From assembly GCA_037893245.1 (NCBI GenBank), contig JBAIAA010000880.1:62001-126000 (forward strand): a stretch of DNA of 64,000 nucleotides, given 5' to 3'. The notes below the pieces were generated by a model. That model saw only the letters and a list, made by a program, of their open reading frames with translations. It ran no database searches and was not told the DNA's origin. Below, in pieces: positions 48,656 through 61,150 of the stretch. The position numbers and the translations under genes are program-made. Position 1 is the stretch's first letter. The number at the start of each line of letters is the position of its first letter. This stretch comes from Crossaster papposus. Its lineage: Eukaryota > Echinodermata > Asteroidea > Velatida > Solasteridae.

Positions 48656-51600
48656 GGCGAATATCGCAACTTTAAAAATCGAATTTTAAAAATTGGCACA
48701 GCGCCAAAACCGAACGTCTGACGAAGTTGGTCATGCACAAAAAAGTGACCGCAGCCACATGTTACACCCTATAGGCTCACTTTCGGGTCGAATATCGCAA
48801 ATTTAAAAATTGGCACAGCGCCAAAACCGAACGTCTGACGAAGTTGGTCATGCACAAAAAAGTGACTGCAGCCACATATTACACCCTATAGGCTCACTTT
48901 CGGGGCGAATATCGCAACTTTAAAAATCGAATTTAAAAATTGGCACAGCGCCAAAACCGAACGTCTGACGAAGTTGGTCATGCACAAAAAAGTGACCGCA
49001 GCCACATAATACACCCTATAGGCTCACTTTCCGGGCGAATATCGCAACTTTAAAAATCGAATTTAAAAATTGGCACAGCGCCAAAACCGAACGTCTGACG
49101 AAGTTGGTCATGCACAAAAAAGTGACCGCAGCCACATGTTACACCCTATAGGCTCACTTTCGGGGCGAATATCGCAACTTTAAAAATCGAATTTAAAAAT
49201 TGGCACAGCGCCAAAACCGAACGTCTGACGAAGTTGGGCATGCACAACAAAGTGACCGCAGCCACATGTTACACCCTATAGGCTCACTTTCGGGGCGAAT
49301 ATCGCAACTTTAAAAATTGAATTAAAAGATTGGCACAGCGCCAAAACCGAAGGTCTGACGAAGTTGGTCATGCACAAAAAAGTGACCGCAGCCACATGTT
49401 ACACCCTATAGGCTCACTTTCGGGGCGAATATCGCGACTTTAAAAATCGAATTTTAAAAATTGGCACAGCGCCAAAACCGAACGTCTGACGAAGTTGGTC
49501 ATGCACACAAAAGTGACCGCAGCCACATATTACACCCTATAGGCTCACTTTCGGGGCGAATATCGCAACTTTAAAAATCGAATTTAAAAATTGGAACAGC
49601 GCCAAAACCGAACGTCTGACGAAGTTGGTCATGCACAAAAAAGTGACCGCAGCCACATAATACACCCTATAGGCTCACTTTCCGGGCGAATATCGCAACT
49701 TTAAAAATCGAATTAAAAAATTGGCACAGCGCCAAAACCGAACGTCTGACGAAGTTGGTCATGCACAAAAAAGTGACCGCAGCCACATGTTACACCCTAT
49801 AGGTTCACTTTCGCGGCGAATATCGCAACTTTAAAAATCGAATTTAAAAATTGGCACAGCGCCAAAACCGAACGTCTGACGAAGTTGGGCATGCACAACA
49901 AAGTGACCGCAGCCACATGTTACACCCTATAGGCTCACTTTCGGGGCGAATATCGCAACTTTAAAAATCGAATTTAAAAATTGGCACAGCGCCAAAACCG
50001 AACGTCTGACGAAGTTGGTCATGCACAAAAAAGTGACCGCAGCCACATGTTACACCCTATAGGCTCACTTTCGGGGCGAATATCGCAACTTTAAAAATCG
50101 AATTTAAAAATTGGCACAGCGCCAAAACCGAACGTCTGACGAAGTTGGTTATGCACAAAAAAGTGACCGCAGCCACATGTTACACCCTATAGGCTCACTT
50201 TCGGGGCGAATATCGCAATTTTAAAAATGGAATTAAAAAATTGGCACAGCGCCAAAACCGAACGTCTGACGAAGTTGGTCATGCACAAAAAAGTGACCGC
50301 AGCCACATGTTACACCCTATAGGCTCACTTTCCGGGCAAATATCGCAAATTTTAAAATCGAATTTAAAAATTGGCACAGCGCCAAAACCGAACGTCTGAC
50401 GAAGTTGGTCATGCACAAAAAAGTGACATCAGCCACATGGTACACCCTATAGGCTCACTTTCGGGGCGAATATCGCAACTTTAAAAATCGAATTTTAAAA
50501 ATTGGCACAGCGCCAAAACCAAACGTCTGACGAAGTTGGTCATGCACAAAAAAGTGACCGCAGCCACATGTTACACCCTATAGGCTCACTTTCGGGGCGA
50601 ATATCGCAACTTTAAAAATCGAATTTTAAAAATTGGCACAGCGCCAAAACCGAACGTCTGACGAAGTTGGTCATGCACAAAAAAGTGACCGCAGCCACAT
50701 GTTACACCCTATAGGCTCACTTTCGGGGCGAATATCGCAACTTTAAAAATCGAATTTAAAAATTGGCACAGCGCCAAAACCGAACGTCTGACGAAGTTGG
50801 TCATGCACAAAAAAGTGACCGCAGCCACATAATACACCCTATAGGCTCATTTTCCGGGCGAATATCGCAACTTTAAAAATCGAATTTAAAAATTGGCACA
50901 GCGCCAAAACCGAACGTCTGACGAAGATGGTCATGCACAAAAAAGTGACCGCAGCCACATGTTACACCCTATAGGCTCACTTTCCGGGCAAATATCGCAA
51001 ATTTTAAAATCGAATTTAAAAATTGGCACAGCGCCAAAACCGAACGTCTGACGAAGATGGTCATGCACAAAAAAGTGACCGCAGCCACATGTTACACCCT
51101 ATAGGCTCACTTTCCGGGCAAATATCGCAAATTTTAAAATCGAATTTAAAAATTGGCACAGCGCCAAAACCGAACGTCTGACGAAGTTGGTCATGCACAC
51201 AAAAGTGACCGCAGCCACATATTACACCCTATAGGCTCACTTTCGGGGCGAATATCGCAACTTTAAAAATCGAATTTAAAAATTGGAACAGCGCCAAAAC
51301 CGAACGTCTGACGAAGTTGGTCATGCACAAAAAAGTGACCGCAGCCACATAATACACCCTATAGGCTCACTTTCCGGGCGAATATCGCAACTTTAAAAAT
51401 CGAATTAAAAAATTGGCACAGCGCCAAAACCGAACGTCTGACGAAGTTGGTCATGCACAAAAAAGTGACCGCAGCCACATGTTACACCCTATAGGTTCAC
51501 TTTCGCGGCGAATATCGCAACTTTAAAAATCGAATTTAAAAATTGGCACAGCGCCAAAACCGAACGTCTGACGAAGTTGGGCATGCACAACAAAGTGACC

Positions 51601-54600
51601 GCAGCCACATGTTACACCCTATAGGCTCACTTTCGGGGCGAATATCGCAACTTTAAAAATCGAATTTAAAAATTGGCACAGCGCCAAAACCGAACGTCTG
51701 ACGAAGTTGGTCATGCACAAAAAAGTGACCGCAGCCACATGTTACACCCTATAGGTTCACTTTCGCGGCGAATATCGCAACTTTAAAAATCGAATTTTAA
51801 AAATTGGCACAGCGCCAAAACCGAACGTCTGACGAAGTTGGTCATGCACAAAAAAGTGACCGCAGCCACATGTTACACCCTATAGGCTCACTTTCGGGTC
51901 GAATATCGCAAATTTAAAAATTGGCACAGCGCCAAAACCGAACGTCTGACGAAGTTGGTCATGCACAAAAAAGTGACTGCAGCCACATATTACACCCTAT
52001 AGGCTCACTTTCGGGGCGAATATCGCAACTTTAAAAATCGAATTTAAAAATTGGCACAGCGCCAAAACCGAACGTCTGACGAAGTTGGTCATGCACAAAA
52101 AAGTGACCGCAGCCACATAATACACCCTATAGGCTCACTTTCCGGGCGAATATCGCAACTTTAAAAATCGAATTTAAAAATTGGCACAGCGCCAAAACCG
52201 AACGTCTGACGAAGTTGGTCATGCACAAAAAAGTGACCGCAGCCACATGTTACACCCTATAGGCTCACTTTCGGGGCGAATATCGCAACTTTAAAAATCG
52301 AATTTAAAAATTGGCACAGCGCCAAAACCGAACGTCTGACGAAGTTGGGCATGCACAACAAAGTGACCGCAGCCACATGTTACACCCTATAGGCTCACTT
52401 TCGGGGCGAATATCGCAACTTTAAAAATTGAATTAAAAGATTGGCACAGCGCCAAAACCGAAGGTCTGACGAAGTTGGTCATGCACAAAAAAGTGACCGC
52501 AGCCACATGTTACACCCTATAGGCTCACTTTCGGGGCGAATATCGCGACTTTAAAAATCGAATTTTAAAAATTGGCACAGCGCCAAAACCGAACGTCTGA
52601 CGAAGTTGGTCATGCACACAAAAGTGACCGCAGCCACATATTACACCCTATAGGCTCACTTTCGGGGCGAATATCGCAACTTTAAAAATCGAATTTAAAA
52701 ATTGGAACAGCGCCAAAACCGAACGTCTGACGAAGTTGGTCATGCACAAAAAAGTGACCGCAGCCACATAATACACCCTATAGGCTCACTTTCCGGGCGA
52801 ATATCGCAACTTTAAAAATCGAATTAAAAAATTGGCACAGCGCCAAAACCGAACGTCTGACGAAGTTGGTCATGCACAAAAAAGTGACCGCAGCCACATG
52901 TTACACCCTATAGGTTCACTTTCGCGGCGAATATCGCAACTTTAAAAATCGAATTTAAAAATTGGCACAGCGCCAAAACCGAACGTCTGACGAAGTTGGG
53001 CATGCACAACAAAGTGACCGCAGCCACATGTTACACCCTATAGGCTCACTTTCGGGGCGAATATCGCAACTTTAAAAATCGAATTTAAAAATTGGCACAG
53101 CGCCAAAACCGAACGTCTGACGAAGTTGGTCATGCACAAAAAAGTGACCGCAGCCACATGTTACACCCTATAGGCTCACTTTCGGGGCGAATATCGCAAC
53201 TTTAAAAATCGAATTTAAAAATTGGCACAGCGCCAAAACCGAACGTCTGACGAAGTTGGTTATGCACAAAAAAGTGACCGCAGCCACATGTTACACCCTA
53301 TAGGCTCACTTTCGGGGCGAATATCGCAATTTTAAAAATGGAATTAAAAAATTGGCACAGCGCCAAAACCGAACGTCTGACGAAGTTGGTCATGCACAAA
53401 AAAGTGACCGCAGCCACATGTTACACCCTATAGGCTCACTTTCCGGGCAAATATCGCAAATTTTAAAATCGAATTTAAAAATTGGCACAGCGCCAAAACC
53501 GAACGTCTGACGAAGTTGGTCATGCACAAAAAAGTGACATCAGCCACATGGTACACCCTATAGGCTCACTTTCGGGGCGAATATCGCAACTTTAAAAATC
53601 GAATTTTAAAAATTGGCACAGCGCCAAAACCAAACGTCTGACGAAGTTGGTCATGCACAAAAAAGTGACCGCAGCCACATGTTACACCCTATAGGCTCAC
53701 TTTCGGGGCGAATATCGCAACTTTAAAAATCGAATTTTAAAAATTGGCACAGCGCCAAAACCGAACGTCTGACGAAGTTGGTCATGCACAAAAAAGTGAC
53801 CGCAGCCACATGTTACACCCTATAGGCTCACTTTCGGGGCGAATATCGCAACTTTAAAAATCGAATTTAAAAATTGGCACAGCGCCAAAACCGAACGTCT
53901 GACGAAGTTGGTCATGCACAAAAAAGTGACCGCAGCCACATAATACACCCTATAGGCTCATTTTCCGGGCGAATATCGCAACTTTAAAAATCGAATTTAA
54001 AAATTGGCACAGCGCCAAAACCGAACGTCTGACGAAGATGGTCATGCACAAAAAAGTGACCGCAGCCACATGTTACACCCTATAGGCTCACTTTCCGGGC
54101 AAATATCGCAAATTTTAAAATCGAATTTAAAAATTGGCACAGCGCCAAAACCGAACGTCTGACGAAGATGGTCATGCACAAAAAAGTGACCGCAGCCACA
54201 TGTTACACCCTATAGGCTCACTTTCCGGGCAAATATCGCAAATTTTAAAATCGAATTTAAAAATTGGCACAGCGCCAAAACCGAACGTCTGACGAAGTTG
54301 GTCATGCACACAAAAGTGACCGCAGCCACATATTACACCCTATAGGCTCACTTTCGGGGCGAATATCGCAACTTTAAAAATCGAATTTAAAAATTGGAAC
54401 AGCGCCAAAACCGAACGTCTGACGAAGTTGGTCATGCACAAAAAAGTGACCGCAGCCACATAATACACCCTATAGGCTCACTTTCCGGGCGAATATCGCA
54501 ACTTTAAAAATCGAATTAAAAAATTGGCACAGCGCCAAAACCGAACGTCTGACGAAGTTGGTCATGCACAAAAAAGTGACCGCAGCCACATGTTACACCC

Positions 54601-54877
54601 TATAGGTTCACTTTCGCGGCGAATATCGCAACTTTAAAAATCGAATTTAAAAATTGGCACAGCGCCAAAACCGAACGTCTGACGAAGTTGGGCATGCACA
54701 ACAAAGTGACCGCAGCCACATGTTACACCCTATAGGCTCACTTTCGGGGCGAATATCGCAACTTTAAAAATCGAATTTAAAAATTGGCACAGCGCCAAAA
54801 CCGAACGTCTGACGAAGTTGGTCATGCACAAAAAAGTGACCGCAGCCACATGTTACACCCTATAGGTTCACTTTCGC
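48656..54877. repeat. 24-monomer tandem duplication, 2 x 3111 bp
   Basis: 48656-51766 is repeated at 51767-54877. Markers with constant shift are CGCGACT 49433/52544, TTGGAACAGC 49591/52702, AGGTTCACTTTCGCGG 49801/52912 and ACGAAGATGG 50921/54032. I saw no mismatch among the markers checked. Similarity ends at 51798/54909, where four T meet three. Confidence 0.9.
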
Positions 54878-57800
54878 GGCGAATATCGCAACTTTAAAAA
54901 TCGAATTTAAAAATTGGCACAGCGCCAAAACCGAACGTCTGACGAAGTTGGGCATGCACAACAAAGTGACCGCAGCCACATGTTACACCCTATAGGCTCA
55001 CTTTTGGGGCGAATATCGCAACTTTAAAAATCGAATTTAAAAATTGGCACAGCGCCAAAACCGAACGTCTGACGAAGTTGGTTATGCACAAAAAAGTGAC
55101 CGCAGCCACATGTTACACCCTATAGGCTCACTTTCGGGGCGAATATCGCAACTTTAAAAATGGAATTAAAAAATTGGCACAGCGCCAAAACCGAACGTCT
55201 GACGAAGTTGGTCATGCACAAAAAAGTGACCGCAGCCACATGTTACACCCTATAGGCTCACTTTCCGGGCAAATATCGCAAATTTTAAAATCGAATTTAA
55301 AAATTGGCACAGCGCCAAAACCGAACGTCCGACGAAGTTGGTCATGCACAAAAAAGTGACTGCAGCCACATGTTACACCCTATAGGCTCACTTTCGGGTC
55401 GAATATCGCAAATTTAAAAATTGGCACAGCGCCAAAACCGAACGTCTGACGAAGTTGGTCATGCACAAAAAAGTGACTGCAGCCACATATTACACCCTAT
55501 AGGCTCACTTTCGGGGCGAATATCGCAACTTTAAAAATCGAATTTAAAAATTGGCACAGCGCCAAAACCGAACGTCTGACGAAGTTGGTCATGCACAAAA
55601 AAGTGACCGCAGCCACATGTTACACCCTATAGGCTCACTTTCGGGTCGAATATCGCAAATTTAAAAATTGGCACAGCGCCAAAACCGAACGTCTGACGAA
55701 GTTGGTCATGCACAAAAAAGTGACTGCAGCCACATATTACACCCTATAGGCTCACTTTCGGGGCGAATATCGCAACTTTAAAAATCGAATTTAAAAATTG
55801 GCACAGCGCCAAAACCGAACGTCTGACGAAGTTGGTCATGCACAAAAAAGTGACCGCAGCCACATAATACACCCTATAGGCTCACTTTCCGGGCGAATAT
55901 CGCAACTTTAAAAATCGAATTTAAAAATTGGCACAGCGCCAAAACCGAACGTCTGACGAAGTTGGTCATGCACAAAAAAGTGACCGCAGCCACATGTTAC
56001 ACCCTATAGGCTCACTTTCGGGGCGAATATCGCAACTTTAAAAATCGAATTTAAAAATTGGCACAGCGCCAAAACCGAACGTCTGACGAAGTTGGTCATG
56101 CACAAAAAAGTGACATCAGCCACATGTTACACCCTATAGGCTCACTTTCGGGGCGAATATCGCAACTTTAAAAATCGAATTTTAAAAATTGGCACAGCGC
56201 CAAAACCGAACGTCTGACGAAGTTGGTCATGCACAAAAAAGTGACCGCAGCCACATGTTACACCCTATAGGCTCACTTTCGGGTCGAATATCGCAAATTT
56301 AAAAATTGGCACAGCGCCAAAACCGAACGTCTGACGAAGTTGGTCATGCACAAAAAAGTGACTGCAGCCACATATTACACCCTATAGGCTCACTTTCGGG
56401 GCGAATATCGCAACTTTAAAAATCGAATTTAAAAATTGGCACAGCGCCAAAACCGAACGTCTGACGAAGTTGGTCATGCACAAAAAAGTGACCGCAGCCA
56501 CATAATACACCCTATAGGCTCACTTTCCGGGCGAATATCGCAACTTTAAAAATCGAATTTAAAAATTGGCACAGCGCCAAAACCGAACGTCTGACGAAGT
56601 TGGTCATGCACAAAAAAGTGACATCAGCCACATGTTACACCCTATAGGCTCACTTTCGGGGCGAATATCGCAACTTTAAAAATCGAATTTTAAAAATTGG
56701 CACAGCGCCAAAACCGAACGTCTGACGAAGTTGGTCATGCACAAAAAAGTGACCGCAGCCACATGTTACACCCTATAGGCTCACTTTCGGGTCGAATATC
56801 GCAAATTTAAAAATTGGCACAGCGCCAAAACCGAACGTCTGACGAAGTTGGTCATGCACAAAAAAGTGACTGCAGCCACATATTACACCCTATAGGCTCA
56901 CTTTCGGGGCGAATATCGCAACTTTAAAAATCGAATTTAAAAATTGGCACAGCGCCAAAACCGAACGTCTGACGAAGTTGGTCATGCACAAAAAAGTGAC
57001 CGCAGCCACATAATACACCCTATAGGCTCACTTTCCGGGCGAATATCGCAACTTTAAAAATCGAATTTAAAAATTGGCACAGCGCCAAAACCGAACGTCT
57101 GACGAAGTTGGTCATGCACAAAAAAGTGACCGCAGCCACATGTTACACCCTATAGGCTCACTTTCGGGGCGAATATCGCAACTTTAAAAATCGAATTTAA
57201 AAATTGGCACAGCGCCAAAACCGAACGTCTGACGAAGTTGGGCATGCACAACAAAGTGACCGCAGCCACATGTTACACCCTATAGGCTCACTTTCGGGGC
57301 GAATATCGCAACTTTAAAAATTGAATTAAAAGATTGGCACAGCGCCAAAACCGAAGGTCTGACGAAGTTGGTCATGCACAAAAAAGTGACCGCAGCCACA
57401 TGTTACACCCTATAGGCTCACTTTCGGGGCGAATATCGCGACTTTAAAAATCGAATTTTAAAAATTGGCACAGCGCCAAAACCGAACGTCTGACGAAGTT
57501 GGTCATGCACACAAAAGTGACCGCAGCCACATATTACACCCTATAGGCTCACTTTCGGGGCGAATATCGCAACTTTAAAAATCGAATTTAAAAATTGGAA
57601 CAGCGCCAAAACCGAACGTCTGACGAAGTTGGTCATGCACAAAAAAGTGACCGCAGCCACATAATACACCCTATAGGCTCACTTTCCGGGCGAATATCGC
57701 AACTTTAAAAATCGAATTAAAAAATTGGCACAGCGCCAAAACCGAACGTCTGACGAAGTTGGTCATGCACAAAAAAGTGACCGCAGCCACATGTTACACC

Positions 57801-58284
57801 CTATAGGTTCACTTTCGCGGCGAATATCGCAACTTTAAAAATCGAATTTAAAAATTGGCACAGCGCCAAAACCGAACGTCTGACGAAGTTGGGCATGCAC
57901 AACAAAGTGACCGCAGCCACATGTTACACCCTATAGGCTCACTTTCGGGGCGAATATCGCAACTTTAAAAATCGAATTTAAAAATTGGCACAGCGCCAAA
58001 ACCGAACGTCTGACGAAGTTGGTTATGCACAAAAAAGTGACCGCAGCCACATGTTACACCCTATAGGCTCACTTTCGGGGCGAATATCGCAATTTTAAAA
58101 ATGGAATTAAAAAATTGGCACAGCGCCAAAACCGAACGTCTGACGAAGTTGGTCATGCACAAAAAAGTGACCGCAGCCACATGTTACACCCTATAGGCTC
58201 ACTTTCGGGGCGAATATCGCAACTTTAAAAATCGAATTTAAAAATTGGCACAGCGCCAAAACCGAACGTCTGACGAAGTTGGTT

Positions 58285-61150
58285 ATGCACAAAAAAGTGA
58301 CCGCAGCCACATGTTACACCCTATAGGCTCACTTTCGGGGCGAATATCGCAATTTTAAAAATGGAATTAAAAAATTGGCACAGCGCCAAAACCGAACGTC
58401 TGACGAAGTTGGTCATGCACAAAAAAGTGACCGCAGCCACATGTTACACCCTATAGGCTCACTTTCCGGGCAAATATCGCAAATTTTAAAATCGAATTTA
58501 AAAATTGGCACAGCGCCAAAACCGAACGTCTGACGAAGTTGGTCATGCACAAAAAAGTGACATCAGCCACATGGTACACCCTATAGGCTCACTTTCGGGG
58601 CGAATATCGCAACTTTAAAAATCGAATTTTAAAAATTGGCACAGCGCCAAAACCAAACGTTTGACGAAGTTGGTCATGCACAAAAAAGTGACCGCAGCCA
58701 CATGTTACACCCTATAGGCTCACTTTCGGGGCGAATATCGCAACTTTAAAAATCGAATTTTAAAAATTGGCACAGCGCCAAAACCGAACGTCTGACGAAG
58801 TTGGTCATGCACAAAAAAGTGACCGCAGCCACATGTTACACCCTATAGGCTCACTTTCGGGGCGAATATCGCAACTTTAAAAATCGAATTTAAAAATTGG
58901 CACAGCGCCAAAACCGAACGTCTGACGAAGTTGGTCATGCACAAAAAAGTGACCGCAGCCACATAATACACCCTATAGGCTCATTTTCCGGGCGAATATC
59001 GCAACTTTAAAAATCGAATTTAAAAATTGGCACAGCGCCAAAACCGAACGTCTGACGAAGATGGTCATGCACAAAAAAGTGACCGCAGCCACATGTTACA
59101 CCCTATAGGCTCACTTTCCGGGCAAATATCGCAAATTTTAAAATCGAATTTAAAAATTGGCACAGCGCCAAAACCGAACGTCTGACGAAGATGGTCATGC
59201 ACAAAAAAGTGACCGCAGCCACATGTTACACCCTATAGGCTCACTTTCCGGGCAAATATCGCAAATTTTAAAATCGAATTTAAAAATTGGCACAGCGCCA
59301 AAACCGAACGTCTGACGAAGTTGGTCATGCACAAAAAAGTGACCGCAGCCACATGTTACACCCTATAGGCTCACTTTCGGGGCAAATATCGCAACTTTAA
59401 AAATTGAATTAAAAGATTGGCACAGCGCCAAAACCGAAGGTCTGACGAAGTTGGTCATGCACAAAAAAGTGACCGCAGCCACATGTTACACCCTATAGGC
59501 TCACTTTCGGGGCGAATATCGCAACTTTAAAAATCAAATTTTAAAAATTGGCACAGCGCCAAAACCGAACGTCTGACGAAGTTGGGCATGCACAACAAAG
59601 TGACCGCAGCCACATGTTACACCCTATAGGCTCACTTTCGGGGCGAATATCGCAACTTTAAAAATCGAATTTAAAAATTGGCACAGCGCCAAAACCGAAC
59701 GTCTGACGAAGTTGGTCATGCACAAAAAAGTGACCGCAGCCACATGTTACACCCTATAGGCTCACTTTCGGGGCGAATATCGCAATTTTAAAAATGGAAT
59801 TAAAAAATTGGCACAGCGCCAAAACCGAACGTCTGACGAAGTTGGTCATGCACAAAAAAGTGACCGCAGCCACATGTTACACCCTATAGGCTCACTTTCC
59901 GGGCAAATATCGCAAATTTTAAAATCGAATTTAAAAATTGGCACAGCGCCAAAACCGAACGTCTGACGAAGTTGGTCATGCACAAAAAAGTGACATCAGC
60001 CACATGGTACACCCTATAGGCTCACTTTCGGGGCGAATATCGCAACTTTAAAAATCGAATTTTAAAAATTGGCACAGCGCCAAAACCAAACGTCTGACGA
60101 AGTTGGTCATGCACAAAAAAGTGACCGCAGCCACATGTTACACCCTATAGGCTCACTTTCGGGGCGAATATCGCAACTTTAAAAATCGAATTTTAAAAAT
60201 TGGCACAGCGCCAAAACCGAACGTCTGACGAAGTTGGTCATGCACAAAAAAGTGACCGCAGCCACATGTTACACCCTATAGGCTCACTTTCGGGGCGAAT
60301 ATCGCAACTTTAAAAATCGAATTTAAAAATTGGCACAGCGCCAAAACCGAACGTCTGACGAAGTTGGTCATGCACAAAAAATTGACCGCAGCCACATAAT
60401 ACACCCTATAGGCTCATTTTCCGGGCGAATATCGCAACTTTAAAAATCGAATTTAAAAATTGGCACAGCGCCAAAACCGAACGTCTGACGAAGATGGTCA
60501 TGCACAAAAAAGTGACCGCAGCCACATGTTACACCCTATAGGCTCACTTTCCGGGCAAATATCGCAAATTTTAAAATCGAATTTAAAAATTGGCACAGCG
60601 CCAAAACCGAACGTCTGACGAAGATGGTCATGCACAAAAAAGTGACCGCAGCCACATGTTACACCCTATAGGCTCACTTTCCGGGCAAATATCGCAAATT
60701 TTAAAATCGAATTTAAAAATTGGCACAGCGCCAAAACCGAACGTCTGACGAAGTTGGTCATGCACAAAAAAGTGACCGCAGCCACATGTTACACCCTATA
60801 GGCTCACTTTCGGGGCAAATATCGCAACTTTAAAAATTGAATTAAAAGATTGGCACAGCGCCAAAACCGAAGGTCTGACGAAGTTGGTCATGCACAAAAA
60901 AGTGACCGCAGCCACATGTTACACCCTATAGGCTCACTTTCGGGGCGAATATCGCAACTTTAAAAATCAAATTTTAAAAATTGGCACAGCGCCAAAACCG
61001 AACGTCTGACGAAGTTGGGCATGCACAACAAAGTGACCGCAGCCACATGTTACACCCTATAGGCTCACTTTCGGGGCGAATATCGCAACTTTAAAAATCG
61101 AATTTAAAAATTGGCACAGCGCCAAAACCGAACGTCTGACGAAGTTGGTC
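58285..61150. repeat. 11-monomer tandem duplication, 2 x 1433 bp
   Basis: 58285-59717 is repeated at 59718-61150 (CAATTTT 58350/59783, CATCAG 58561/59994, GAAGATGG 59057/60490). Differences include CGTTTGACG near 58669 and AAATTGACC near 60380. Similarity ends at 59785/61218. Confidence 0.85.
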
